Origin: Eubacteriales bacterium
Lineage (GTDB): Bacteria; Bacillota; Clostridia; Lachnospirales; Lachnospiraceae
Assembly: GCA_030524175.1 (NCBI GenBank)
Contig: JAUNHC010000035.1
Location: forward strand, 1-61,558
Length of the DNA stretch: 61,558 nucleotides
Reading direction: 5' to 3'
Below, piece by piece: positions 1 to 7,888 of the stretch; the stretch's first letter is position 1; every line of letters begins with the position of its first letter. Below the pieces are notes generated by a model that saw only the letters and a list, made by a program, of their open reading frames with translations, had not been told where the DNA came from and made no database searches. Position numbers and translations under genes: made by a program.

Positions 1-21
1 GATAAATGGAGGAAAACAAAA

Positions 22-267
22 ATGGCAGTTAAAATCAGATTAAGAAGAATGGGACAGAAGAAAGCACCTTTTTATAGAATCGTAGTTGCAGATTCCCGTT
101 GCAAACGTGACGGAAGATGCATCGCTGAGATCGGTACTTATGATCCTACTAAAGATCCCAGCGTATACAAAGTAGACGAAGAAGCAGCTAAAAAATGGCT
201 TGCTGCAGGTGCTCAGCCTACAGAAGTAGTGGCTAAAATTCTTAAAAACGCCGGAATCGAGAAATAA
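22..267 (+). CDS. rpsP: 30S ribosomal protein S16
   Basis: S16 binds 16S rRNA and is needed for assembly of the small ribosomal subunit. The 81-residue product has the expected length and the canonical N-terminus ([20 protein letters not shown]) followed by the VVADSR segment typical of the family. The start is set by a good ribosome binding site (GGAGG) at about 8-12. It is the first gene of an rpsP-khpA-rimM-trmD-queA run. No promoter is visible because the window begins just before it, so transcription probably enters from an upstream gene. Confidence 0.98.
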   Translation: MAVKIRLRRMGQKKAPFYRIVVADSRCKRDGRCIAEIGTYDPTKDPSVYKVDEEAAKKWLAAGAQPTEVVAKILKNAGIEK

Positions 268-270
268 GAG

Positions 271-288
271 AATACCAGGAAAGGTATT
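271..288 (+). other. Small intergenic hairpin in the rpsP operon
   Basis: A perfect 6-bp stem (AATACC/GGTATT) with a 6-nt loop lies right after the rpsP stop codon. No long T-run follows, so it is more likely a processing or stabilising hairpin than a terminator. The role is inference. Confidence 0.35.
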
Positions 289-327
289 TCTGTTACGTCC
301 CAAGAGGGCGGGTCAGGGAGGTATGTA

Positions 328-558
328 ATGAAAGAATTGGTAGAAGTAATTGCAAAATCTCTTGTTGAAAATCCGGATGAAGTAGTCGTTACCCAGACTG
401 AGAAGGATGACTCACTTGTCATCGAACTTAAGGTAGGCCCTTCCGATATGGGAAAGGTGATCGGACGTCAGGGAAGGATCGCCAAGGCGATCCGCACTGT
501 AGTCAAAGCGGCTTCTTCTAAAAGCAGTAAAAAAGTGATTGTGGATATTCTGCAATGA
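328..558 (+). CDS. khpA: KH-domain RNA-binding protein KhpA (YlqC family)
   Basis: This is a 76-residue single-KH-domain protein. The hallmark GxxG loop is visible as GRQG within SDMGKVIGRQGRIAKAIRTV. In Firmicutes KhpA pairs with KhpB (Jag) to bind RNA and influence cell division and envelope growth; that role is known for the family and not shown here. The start follows GGGAGG at about 316-321. Its place between rpsP and rimM is the classic Firmicutes arrangement and supports the call. Confidence 0.95.
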   Translation: MKELVEVIAKSLVENPDEVVVTQTEKDDSLVIELKVGPSDMGKVIGRQGRIAKAIRTVVKAASSKSSKKVIVDILQ

Positions 559-567
559 AAACAGGGG

Positions 568-603
568 TCAGGAGCTGTGGAAATCATGGCTCCTGATATT
601 TAA
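568..603 (+). terminator. Intrinsic terminator or attenuator between khpA and rimM
   Basis: An 8-bp perfect stem, TCAGGAGC (568-575) with GCTCCTGA (589-596), is followed by TATTTAATT. The tract is only moderately T-rich, so partial read-through into rimM-trmD is likely. A TTGACA at 604-609 directly afterwards, with a weak TTTAAC 17 bp on, could restart transcription. Both readings are inference from sequence shape. Confidence 0.5.
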
Positions 604-654
604 TTGACACAAGCATGCCGCAGTTCTTTAACGTTTAAAAGGGAGTATGGACAG

Positions 655-1161
655 ATGGAAGATTTGCTGAAAGTCGGAGTTATCACTACAACCCACGGGG
701 TTCGGGGTGAGGTTAAGGTGTTTCCCACCACAGACAGCGCTGAGCGTTTTCTTGATTTGGAATATGTACTTCTGGATACAGGAAAAGAGCTTCGAAAGCT
801 GGAAATCCAGAACGTGAAGTTCTTTAAAAACCTAGCAATCCTGAAGTTTCAAGATATAGATAATATAAATGATATAGAGATGTATAAAGGCCGCGACCTC
901 TGGATACCAAGGGAGGAAGCACAGGAACTGGCAGAAGACGAGTATTACGTAGCTGATCTTCTGGGAATGGAGGTTGTCCTGGAGGATGGAAGTCCGTTCG
1001 GAACTCTTAAGGATGTGATGGAAACTGGCGCCAATGACGTGTATGTGGTGACAGCAAAGGACGGAAAAGAAGTTCTCCTTCCTGCCATCAAAGAGTGTAT
1101 TCTCAAGGTAGATGTAGAGAAAAATACAATGACTGTACATTTGATGAAAGGACTTATTTAG
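655..1161 (+). CDS. rimM: Ribosome maturation factor RimM
   Basis: RimM binds S19 and helps mature the head of the 30S subunit. The product of 168 residues has the RimM N-terminal barrel (VGVITTTHGVRGEVKVFPTT) and a C-terminal PRC-barrel (EYYVADLLGMEVVLEDG). I place the start at ATG 655, 9 nt after GGGAG at 641-645. The in-frame TTG at 604 would add 17 unrelated residues and coincides with a possible -35 element. The stop is directly adjacent to the trmD start, so the two are translationally linked. Confidence 0.95.
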   Translation: MEDLLKVGVITTTHGVRGEVKVFPTTDSAERFLDLEYVLLDTGKELRKLEIQNVKFFKNLAILKFQDIDNINDIEMYKGRDLWIPREEAQELAEDEYYVADLLGMEVVLEDGSPFGTLKDVMETGANDVYVVTAKDGKEVLLPAIKECILKVDVEKNTMTVHLMKGLI

Positions 1162-1926
1162 ATGGATTTTCATGTACTGACTTTGTTCCCGGAAATGATA
1201 GAAAACGGAATGAATACCAGCATTACAGGACGGGCCATCTCCAAAGGACTGCTGTCTCTGGAAGCTGTAAATATCCGGGATTTTGCATTTAACAAGCACC
1301 AGAAGGTTGACGATTACCCTTACGGGGGAGGGGCAGGTATGCTTATGCAGGCAGAGCCTGTCTTTCTTGCCTGGGAGTCCATTGCACAGCGTATCGGAAG
1401 GAAGCCAAGGGTGGTCTATCTCACCCCCCAGGGAAAGGTGTTCAACCAGGAAATGGCAAAGAATATGGCAATGGAAGAAGATCTTGTATTTCTCTGCGGG
1501 CATTATGAAGGGATAGACGAGCGTGTTCTGGAGGAGATTGTGACAGACTATGTATCTATCGGTGATTATGTCCTTACAGGAGGCGAACTTCCTGCAATGG
1601 TGATGATGGATTCCATTTCCAGGATGGTTCCGGGAGTGCTCAGCAACCAGGAATCCGGTGAGACGGAATCCTTTGCCGGAAATCTTCTGGAGTATCCCCA
1701 GTATAGCCGCCCGGAAGAATGGCATGGCAAAAAAGTACCGGAGGTTCTTCTTTCCGGCCATCATGCCAATGTAGAGAAATGGCGCAGGGAACAATCGATC
1801 ATAAGGACTGCCAAATGGAGACCTGATCTATTGAAGAGGGCAGAGTTGACAAACCAGGAATGGAATTATGTGCGTCAGTTGAAAAAACAGTGGAAAGAGG
1901 AATCTGAGAGAAATGAAGACATCTGA
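1162..1926 (+). CDS. trmD: tRNA (guanine-N1-)-methyltransferase TrmD
   Basis: TrmD methylates G37 of tRNAs next to the anticodon using S-adenosylmethionine and prevents +1 frameshifting. The 254-residue protein opens with [12 protein letters not shown] and carries the family motifs [12 protein letters not shown] and [12 protein letters not shown], and the knot region [13 protein letters not shown] that binds SAM. Length is normal. It starts immediately after the rimM stop and overlaps queA by 14 bp. The usual downstream neighbour rplS (L19) is not present here. Confidence 0.97.
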   Translation: MDFHVLTLFPEMIENGMNTSITGRAISKGLLSLEAVNIRDFAFNKHQKVDDYPYGGGAGMLMQAEPVFLAWESIAQRIGRKPRVVYLTPQGKVFNQEMAKNMAMEEDLVFLCGHYEGIDERVLEEIVTDYVSIGDYVLTGGELPAMVMMDSISRMVPGVLSNQESGETESFAGNLLEYPQYSRPEEWHGKKVPEVLLSGHHANVEKWRREQSIIRTAKWRPDLLKRAELTNQEWNYVRQLKKQWKEESERNEDI

Positions 1927-2938
1927 TTTTTATTATGACCTCCCCCAGGAGTTGATCGCCCAGGACCCCCTGGAGGACAGAAGCTCATCCAGGCTTTTGC
2001 ATTTGTCAATGGAAGACGGGAGTATCGAACACCGTCATTTCACAGACATTCTGGACTATCTGAACAAAGGGGACTGCCTTGTCATCAATGACACTAAGGT
2101 CATTCCCGCTCGTCTGTACGGACATAAAGAAGACACAGGGGCAGTGATTGAAATCCTCCTTTTGAAGCGCAAAGAAAACGATATCTGGGAATGCCTGGTA
2201 AAACCAGGAAAAAAAGCCCGCCCAGGGGCGCAGATCACCTTCGGGGACGGAATCCTGAAAGGCGAGATCATAGATGTGGTGGAGGAAGGCAACCGCCTTA
2301 TCCAATTCCACTATGAAGGTATTTTCGAGGAAATACTCGACCAGCTTGGAGAGATGCCTCTGCCTCCTTATATTACACATAAACTGAAGGACAAGAACCG
2401 TTACCAGACTGTATATGCGAAAAATGAAGGTTCCGCGGCTGCGCCTACAGCAGGCCTTCATTTTACCCAGGAGCTTCTGGAGCAGGTAAGGGAGAACGGT
2501 GTAAATATTGCCCATGTGACCCTTCATGTTGGCCTGGGAACCTTCCGCCCGGTAAAGGTGGACGATGTGGAGAGCCATCATATGCATTCCGAATTTTATG
2601 TGGTGGAGGAAGACCAGGCAAAGCTTATCAATGACACCAAAAAAAATGGCGGACGAGTGATATCCGTGGGAACTACGAGTTGCAGAACCCTGGAATCTGC
2701 TGCAGGAGAAGACGGCATCCTGCGTGCCGGCAGCGGCTGGACAGATATTTTTATCTATCCGGGATACCGTTTCAAGATAATAGACGGTCTTATCACCAAT
2801 TTCCATCTGCCGGAATCCACCCTTTTGATGCTGGTTTCCGCTCTGGCCGGGAAAGAAAAGATCATGCATGCATACGAGGAAGCGGTGAAGGAAAGGTATC
2901 GGTTTTTTTCCTTTGGGGATGCCATGCTGATCGTATAA
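1913..2938 (+). CDS. queA: S-adenosylmethionine:tRNA ribosyltransferase-isomerase QueA
   Basis: QueA transfers and isomerises the ribosyl group of SAM onto preQ1 at tRNA position 34, giving epoxyqueuosine. The 341 residues match the family length. Motifs include [20 protein letters not shown] at the N-terminus, [10 protein letters not shown] in the middle, [10 protein letters not shown] and the C-terminal [19 protein letters not shown]. The start overlaps the end of trmD, implying coupled translation. The gene ends the operon before the terminator at 3011-3056. Confidence 0.97.
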   Translation: MKTSDFYYDLPQELIAQDPLEDRSSSRLLHLSMEDGSIEHRHFTDILDYLNKGDCLVINDTKVIPARLYGHKEDTGAVIEILLLKRKENDIWECLVKPGKKARPGAQITFGDGILKGEIIDVVEEGNRLIQFHYEGIFEEILDQLGEMPLPPYITHKLKDKNRYQTVYAKNEGSAAAPTAGLHFTQELLEQVRENGVNIAHVTLHVGLGTFRPVKVDDVESHHMHSEFYVVEEDQAKLINDTKKNGGRVISVGTTSCRTLESAAGEDGILRAGSGWTDIFIYPGYRFKIIDGLITNFHLPESTLLMLVSALAGKEKIMHAYEEAVKERYRFFSFGDAMLIV

Positions 2939-3010
2939 AACCCGACGGCATGTTATGTGATTGAAATTTATCAAAAGTCTGTTAACGAAATTAGTCTTAA
3001 AGAGTCAATT

Positions 3011-3056
3011 AAAAAACGGCAAAGGCATCGTGTTGGATGCAGTTGCCGTTTTTTCT
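3011..3056 (+). terminator. Strong intrinsic terminator after queA
   Basis: A 10-bp stem, AAAACGGCAA (3013-3022) with TTGCCGTTTT (3043-3052), encloses an internal AG/AG bulge and a further GCATC/GATGC stem. A run of T follows. The A-rich 5' side may let it work on both strands. Confidence 0.9.
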
Positions 3057-3122
3057 TCCTCAATCTACTGGGTATAGAAGAGTTCCGTAAAGTTTTTAAA
3101 CGGATTGCTGATGATGTTTGAC

Positions 3123-3167
3123 TTTATTCCGAATAAAATTGATTTTATTCCGAATTGGAGGTATACT
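3123..3167 (+). promoter_or_regulatory. Promoter embedded in a palindromic operator
   Basis: A sigma-A-like promoter is visible: TTGATT at 3139-3144, a 17-bp spacer, TATACT at 3162-3167. The -35 box lies at the centre of a 9+2+9 perfect inverted repeat at 3131-3150 (GAATAAAAT, TG, ATTTTATTC). TTTATTCCGAAT also occurs twice, at 3123-3134 and 3144-3155, exactly 21 bp (two helical turns) apart, and the first copy forms a 15-bp odd palindrome (3123-3137). This looks like a repressor site that would block polymerase. Autoregulation by the HTH of the downstream protein is inference. Confidence 0.7.
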
Positions 3168-3193
3168 AATTTAAAGAACTTGGAGGTGTAATT

Positions 3194-5062
3194 ATGAGCG
3201 ATACCATGACTGTAAAGGAAGCTGCAATGCTGTGGGGAATCACAGAACGCAGAGTAACCGTCCTATGCAAAGAGGGGCGGATAGAGGGAGCACATAAGAA
3301 TGGCCGCAGTTGGGTGATTCCTACAGAGGCCGAGAAACCTGCAGACAACCGGATCAGGACTGGCGTATATAGAAAAAGCAGAATGCCATCTGACCTGCCG
3401 TTGCCGGTTGGAATTTCGGATTACCGTTTAGCTTCATCGGAATACTATTATGTTGATAAGACTATGATGATCAAGGATTTTTTGGACGAGCGGCCAATGG
3501 TTTCTTTGTTTACCCGTCCGCGTCGTTTTGGAAAGACTTTAAATATGGATATGTTTCGTACCTTTTTTGAAAAAACGGACGAAGATACTTCGGTTTATTT
3601 CACGGACAAAAAGATTTGGCAATGTGGAAAAAAATACCGCGACTATCAGGGGAAATATCCGGTAATTTTTATCACCTTTAAGGATGTAAAACGGGAAACC
3701 TGGGAGGAGACCTATGATCAGATCTGCAAGATTCTGAGGCAGGAGTTTGAACGCCATAGTGAGCTGTTGGAAAGCGAACAGTGCAGCAAATATGAGAAAA
3801 CATATTTTAAAGCTATTATGGAGGAGAATGCGGACAGCACGGACATGATGATGGCCCTGCAAAGACTCTCTCAAATGCTGGACGAGCATTATGGGATACC
3901 ACCGATTATTATTATCGATGAATATGATACGCCGATCCAGCAGGGGCATATGAGAGGCTTTTACGATGACGTGATTCTCTTTATGCGCAACCTGTTTTCT
4001 GGCGGTTTGAAGGATAACCGCCATCTTTCCTATGGTTTTTTAACGGGGATTCTTCGTGTCGCAAAAGAAAGTATTTTCAGCGGTTTAAATAATCTCGCAG
4101 TCAATTCAATCTTGGATAGCCGATATAGCGAATATTTTGGCTTTACTCCCGCAGAGGTACAAGCGATTGCCCACTATTATCATGCAGAAGAGAAGTATGG
4201 GGAAATCTGTACATGGTACAACGGGTATCGGTTTGGAGATTCGGAAATATTTAACCCGTGGTCTGTTATTAATTATTTTAGAAATCATTGTCAGCCCAAA
4301 GCCTTTTGGCAGTCAACCGGCAGCAACGAGATTATCGGTGAAGTCTTGGCAAATGCAGGAGAAGATATCTATAAACGCCTTAATGCTTTATTGCAGGGAG
4401 AGTCTTTCCTAACGTATATTGACACCGGCGTTATTTATCCGCAGATTCGAAACAACCCTTCCTCTGTGTACAGTTTCCTTCTGGTTGCCGGATATCTGAA
4501 AGTTGTAAAGGTAGAGCCTGCTTTTAGCGGCGATTATATGTGTGAGGTGGCGTTGCCTAACCAAGAGATTGCGTTTGTCTATAATAAAGAGATCCTGCAA
4601 AAATTAACGGATATCATTCCCCAGGCTACTGCGATATCAATTCAAGAAGCGTTATTTTCCAATGATGTACAGCGGCTGCAAAAGGAGATGCACAAGCTTC
4701 TCCTTCAATCGGTAAGCTGCTACGATACTGCCGGAGAAAACTTTTACCATGGATTTGTCCTGGGTCTCTGCGCTATGATGGATAACCGCTACTTCATCAG
4801 CTCGAATGGGGAGTCAGGCAAAGGCCGATACGATATACAATTATTGCCTAAGTCGGAAAAGATGCCAGGCATTTTGATTGAGCTTAAGGCTGTTAAAAAT
4901 TTTTCTGGTGATAAATTAAAGCAACTGTCAGAAACGGCTTTGGCGCAGATTGAGGAGCGTAAGTACGATACTGATATGTCCGCCAAGGGTATTAAGACGA
5001 TTTTCAAGTACGGAGTTGCCTTCAGTGGGAAACAAGTTGAGATTACGACAGCTTCCCAATGA
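3194..5062 (+). CDS. HTH / AAA-ATPase-like / PD-(D/E)XK nuclease-like protein
   Basis: This 622-residue protein has three parts. Residues 1-45 form a MerR-like winged-helix segment (MTVKEAAMLWGITERRVTVL). Residues about 65-300 are an AAA-ATPase-like domain (PF09820 type) with the P-loop variant RPRRFGKTLNMDM at 108-120 and a Walker B-like IIIIDEYDTPI near 238-248. The C-terminus is a PD-(D/E)XK nuclease-like domain (PF08011 type) with RYDIQ near 543-547 and ELKAVK near 562-567. Such proteins are common and multi-copy in Clostridia and Bacteroidetes, and their job is not established. The start follows GGAGGTG at 3182-3188. It is monocistronic with its own palindromic promoter. Confidence 0.85.
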   Translation: MSDTMTVKEAAMLWGITERRVTVLCKEGRIEGAHKNGRSWVIPTEAEKPADNRIRTGVYRKSRMPSDLPLPVGISDYRLASSEYYYVDKTMMIKDFLDERPMVSLFTRPRRFGKTLNMDMFRTFFEKTDEDTSVYFTDKKIWQCGKKYRDYQGKYPVIFITFKDVKRETWEETYDQICKILRQEFERHSELLESEQCSKYEKTYFKAIMEENADSTDMMMALQRLSQMLDEHYGIPPIIIIDEYDTPIQQGHMRGFYDDVILFMRNLFSGGLKDNRHLSYGFLTGILRVAKESIFSGLNNLAVNSILDSRYSEYFGFTPAEVQAIAHYYHAEEKYGEICTWYNGYRFGDSEIFNPWSVINYFRNHCQPKAFWQSTGSNEIIGEVLANAGEDIYKRLNALLQGESFLTYIDTGVIYPQIRNNPSSVYSFLLVAGYLKVVKVEPAFSGDYMCEVALPNQEIAFVYNKEILQKLTDIIPQATAISIQEALFSNDVQRLQKEMHKLLLQSVSCYDTAGENFYHGFVLGLCAMMDNRYFISSNGESGKGRYDIQLLPKSEKMPGILIELKAVKNFSGDKLKQLSETALAQIEERKYDTDMSAKGIKTIFKYGVAFSGKQVEITTASQ

Positions 5063-5132
5063 AAAAGCTGAGAAAGCTGAACCTGTATAACATTGATATC
5101 GAATGAAAATTTAGTCAGGGAATTTGTTTCTA

Positions 5133-5161
5133 TTGACAAAAGCAGATCTAAAGGTTATATT
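5133..5161 (+). promoter_or_regulatory. Promoter of the tetR gene
   Basis: A near-consensus promoter, TTGACA (5133-5138), 17-bp spacer, TATATT (5156-5161), precedes the TetR gene. The palindromic operator at 5168-5186 covers the expected transcription start, consistent with autorepression. Confidence 0.8.
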
Positions 5162-5167
5162 TAATTA

Positions 5168-5186
5168 ACATACATGCGTATGTACA
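5168..5186 (+). promoter_or_regulatory. TetR-type operator, copy 1
   Basis: The sequence ACATACATGCGTATGTACA contains the inverted repeat ACATAC-N4-GTATGT. It differs by a single base from the site at 5896-5914 in front of the ABC genes. Placement around +1 of the tetR promoter suggests autoregulation by the adjacent repressor. Confidence 0.8.
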
Positions 5187-5199
5187 GGGAGGTGATTAT

Positions 5200-5844
5200 A
5201 TGCCACGTTACGATCCGGACCAAAAAACAAAACAGCATATATTAGAAACCGCTATACGTCTTTTTTCCGAAAAGGGTTTGGAGAATGTTAATGTTGAAGA
5301 TGTTGTGAAAGAAGTTGGTGTTACACGGGGAGCATTTTACCATTACTTCAAATCCCGGGAAGAATTGATTGCGGGCGTTATGTATAAATCTTTTGAAGAT
5401 GATAATCCATATCTGCTCGCTGATAAACTAAAGGGACTTAATGCTCTTGAAAAGCTTCGTTTTGTAATAAAACTTACGCTACGTCCTCGGTTAGATGTAA
5501 GTGATAGTATGAGGGAACAGATGAAAAAGTTAGCGAACAACTCTGTTATTGTTAAGAACGAGATGATTTTTCAAGTAAATGTAATGGCTGGTTATATGGA
5601 GAAGCTATTGCTTGAGGGAAACAAAGACGGGTCCATGAATGTCTCCCATCCAAAGCAGGTAGCACAAATTACTATGTTAATTGTATTGTGGCTTACCCCG
5701 TATGTATTTGAAGTCCCTTATGAGGAATACATCGATAAAGTAGTATTTTTTGAGCAGCTTGGAATATTGCTGGGTGTTCCTTTTATGGATGAAGAAATAA
5801 AAGAGCTGTATTTGAAACTTGGTGAACAGGAATTGAAAAGATAA
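5200..5844 (+). CDS. TetR/AcrR family transcriptional repressor
   Basis: The 214-residue protein has the TetR N-terminal HTH (residues about 10-57), seen as LETAIRLFSEKGLENVNVED followed by VGVTRGAFYHYFKSREEL. The remaining helical part would bind a ligand. It starts at ATG 5200 after GGGAGGTG. It probably represses itself and the ABC exporter downstream, because both are preceded by the same palindrome. The inducer cannot be read from sequence; drug or lipid-like substrates would fit the DrrAB-like transporter. Confidence 0.92.
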   Translation: MPRYDPDQKTKQHILETAIRLFSEKGLENVNVEDVVKEVGVTRGAFYHYFKSREELIAGVMYKSFEDDNPYLLADKLKGLNALEKLRFVIKLTLRPRLDVSDSMREQMKKLANNSVIVKNEMIFQVNVMAGYMEKLLLEGNKDGSMNVSHPKQVAQITMLIVLWLTPYVFEVPYEEYIDKVVFFEQLGILLGVPFMDEEIKELYLKLGEQELKR

Positions 5845-5853
5845 TAGCGTAAT

Positions 5854-5887
5854 AATTTTGCTGCCTTCAGCAAGGCAGTAAAATTTT
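5854..5887 (+). terminator. Terminator-like hairpin between tetR and the ABC genes
   Basis: A long stem pairs AATTTTG-CTGCCTT (5854-5867) with AAGGCAG-T-AAAATT (5872-5885) around a CAGC loop. The T-rich 3' side allows termination. It separates tetR from the ABC operon, which therefore needs its own promoter near the second operator. Confidence 0.75.
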
Positions 5888-5895
5888 AGATAAAA

Positions 5896-5914
5896 ACATA
5901 CATACGTATGTACA
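5896..5914 (+). promoter_or_regulatory. TetR-type operator, copy 2
   Basis: ACATACATACGTATGTACA holds a perfect 14-bp palindrome (TACATACGTATGTA) and matches the site at 5168-5186 at 18 of 19 positions. It sits 17 bp before the ABC ATPase start codon, overlapping the probable promoter, although I could not define clear -35/-10 boxes. Confidence 0.8.
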
Positions 5915-5930
5915 TTATAGGAGGACAAAC

Positions 5931-6785
5931 ATGTCAGAAAAAATAATTGAAGTATCTGGACTACAAAAATCTTATAAGGAAAATCATGTTTTAAAAGGTG
6001 TCAGTTTTACGATTGATAAAGGGAGTATTTTTGCCCTTCTTGGTTCAAATGGTGCAGGAAAAACAACCATTATCAAAATTCTTTCAACCCTACTTAAACC
6101 AGACGGTGGCAGTGCTATTATTAATGGATTTGATGTAGCTAAAAACGCCGACAATGTACGAGAATGTATCAGCCTAACAGGGCAATTTGTGGCGGTAGAT
6201 GAAGTTTTAACAGGCAGAGAAAATTTAAGGCTTATCGGACAACTGAAACGTCTGCCGAACTTGAAAAGCACTGTAAATGAGTGGCTGTCTTTTTCAAGAT
6301 TAGAAGATGAAGCGGATAGAAAAGTGTTTACCTATTCAGGAGGTATGCGACGCAGGCTTGATATAGCAATGAGCCTTATGGGAAAGCCCGATGTACTTTT
6401 CCTTGACGAACCGACAACAGGGCTTGACCCACAAAACCGTATTGCCATGTGGGATTTGGTAAAAGATTTGGCAAATGCAGGTACAACTGTGTTTCTCACA
6501 ACACAATATTTAGAAGAAGCTGAATATCTTGCTGATAATATTGCTATTTTACATGGCGGTAAAATTATTGCGGAGGGCACGCCGAAGTATCTGAAAGAAA
6601 TAATGCCAGAGAGAGGGATGCGGCTTATCTTTGACAGTGAGGTAAAAGCTAATTCGGCAATAAAGCTATTAATAGAAAATGGTATTTCAGCTGACAGTAT
6701 AGAACAAAATCTGCCATCCTTAGAAGATGTATTTTTAACGCTAATTGATGAAAAAAAGGAGAGAAATCAACATGAAAAAATCTAA
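5931..6785 (+). CDS. ABC transporter ATP-binding protein (DrrA-like)
   Basis: The 284-residue ATPase energises export with the permease encoded next. Walker A (GSNGAGKTT, near 38-46), the ABC signature (YSGGMRRRLDIA, near 136-147) and Walker B with D-loop (LFLDEPTTGLDP, near 157-168) are intact. The C-terminal extension is typical of DAN/DrrA-type drug and antibiotic exporters. The start follows AGGAGG at 5920-5925. The 3' end overlaps the permease start by 14 bp. Control by the upstream TetR is inferred from the shared operator. Confidence 0.95.
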   Translation: MSEKIIEVSGLQKSYKENHVLKGVSFTIDKGSIFALLGSNGAGKTTIIKILSTLLKPDGGSAIINGFDVAKNADNVRECISLTGQFVAVDEVLTGRENLRLIGQLKRLPNLKSTVNEWLSFSRLEDEADRKVFTYSGGMRRRLDIAMSLMGKPDVLFLDEPTTGLDPQNRIAMWDLVKDLANAGTTVFLTTQYLEEAEYLADNIAILHGGKIIAEGTPKYLKEIMPERGMRLIFDSEVKANSAIKLLIENGISADSIEQNLPSLEDVFLTLIDEKKERNQHEKI

Positions 6786-7536
6786 TAAAAATATATCTCT
6801 TGATACATGGGTTATGTTCAAACGCTGTTTAACTATCTCTTTGCGAAATCCCGAAACACTCCTGACAGCAACACTGATACCATTTTGCTTAATTCTTTTA
6901 TTTGGGACTGTATTTGGCAGTATATCAGATGTTGGAGATTATAATTACATTGATTTTATTGTGCCAGGAATTATTTTGCAAAGTATCGCTCAAGCGTCTC
7001 AATATTCGGCGATGAATGTTACCGCTGATATGACAAAGGGGATCATAGATCGTTTTCGCTGTATGTCTATTTCAAAATCTGCTGTGTTGATCGGTCATAC
7101 AGGTGCTGGAGTTATACGAGGTATTATTTCAAACGTTGTCATTGTGGCAACGGCTCCTATTCTTGGCTTTAGACCACAAGTCGGGCTTGTAGATTGGTTT
7201 GGAGTTATAGTACTTCTTTTGCTGATAAACATTACATTTACCCTAATCGCTGTACTTTGTGGAACTGTTTCGAAGTCAGTAGAGGGAGCAACCGGACTAC
7301 TGTTCCCACTCTTTATCCTACCTTTTATGAGTTCGGGATTTGCTCCCGTTGACACGATGCCGGGAGGTATTAGCTGGTTTGCTTCGATACAACCTATGAC
7401 ACCCATGATTGATAGTTTGAGAGCCTTGACACTTGATCTGCCTTTGGGAAATAGTTTATGGATTGCACTTGTATGGTGCTTGTTATTAAGTATTGTGAGT
7501 TTTGCTGTATCAATGTGGACATATAATCGCAGGTAA
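6772..7536 (+). CDS. ABC-2 type transporter permease (DrrB-like)
   Basis: This 254-residue membrane protein has the ABC-2 permease layout: a cytoplasmic N-terminus ending in SLRNPETLL, then about six hydrophobic segments including LLTATLIPFCLILLFGTVFG and a conserved SSGFAPVDTMP-like loop before the last helices. ATG 6772 is chosen because of AAGGAGAG just upstream; an earlier in-frame ATG at 6745 lacks such a site. It pairs with the ATPase whose gene it overlaps. The substrate is unknown. Confidence 0.93.
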   Translation: MKKSNKNISLDTWVMFKRCLTISLRNPETLLTATLIPFCLILLFGTVFGSISDVGDYNYIDFIVPGIILQSIAQASQYSAMNVTADMTKGIIDRFRCMSISKSAVLIGHTGAGVIRGIISNVVIVATAPILGFRPQVGLVDWFGVIVLLLLINITFTLIAVLCGTVSKSVEGATGLLFPLFILPFMSSGFAPVDTMPGGISWFASIQPMTPMIDSLRALTLDLPLGNSLWIALVWCLLLSIVSFAVSMWTYNRR

Positions 7537-7543
7537 ACATAAA

Positions 7544-7715
7544 GGTACATTTATTAGCCAATTTCTAGATCATGTGTTGTTAGAGGTATCTAAGGGTGAA
7601 ATCATCGGACTGCTTGGTGAAATATGAGCATTTAACTGCTTATGAAAATTTGTCCATACACCTTGAATATATAGGTGCAAAAGCTGATATAAATAAAATT
7701 TTATCCCTTGTTGGT
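7544..7715 (+). pseudogene. Remnant of a bacitracin-type ABC transporter ATPase
   Basis: Two pieces of an ABC ATPase are readable in different frames. The first ends in LEVSKGEIIGLLG, the sequence leading into Walker A. After a stop and frame change the second reads EHLTAYENLSIHLEYIGAKA, the Q-loop region typical of BcrA/LanF-type ATPases. The Walker A motif itself and about 50 residues between the pieces are missing, and nothing follows. It is a deleted, non-functional relic, lying just after an intact ABC operon of a different type. Confidence 0.7.
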
Positions 7716-7720
7716 GCCAT

Positions 7721-7888
7721 GTGTTTTCAAAATCCTCTTATGATGCAAAAGCGCTGAAAGTGGCAGCAGATTTGGACGCGAAACCAGTGACCGCAGAGCT
7801 GTTCATGGGGGCTTGGGGCAACGCCCTCAACAAAGAATCGAACGTTATTGCTTGCCGCTATAACATATGTAAAAATTTCCAGTCTTAA
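7721..7888 (+). other. Open frame of unknown origin, probably a gene fragment
   Basis: A frame of 55 codons, GTG to TAA, encodes KVAADLDAKPVTAELFMGAW in its centre. Its codons are richer in G+C than those of the ABC genes before it. It has no ribosome binding site and overlaps the 3' end of the convergent araC-type gene. I do not recognise it. It is most likely a fragment left by a deletion. Confidence 0.25.

Noticed and set aside
604-654. Upstream TTG start for rimM
   Set aside because: It lacks a ribosome binding site, adds residues unlike RimM, and coincides with a TTGACA element; ATG 655 has a good site.
832-1794. Long open frame antisense to rimM/trmD
   Set aside because: It lies wholly opposite strongly supported genes, has no ribosome binding site and no recognisable product.
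2006-2974. Long open frame antisense to queA
   Set aside because: A shadow of queA codon use; no family features.
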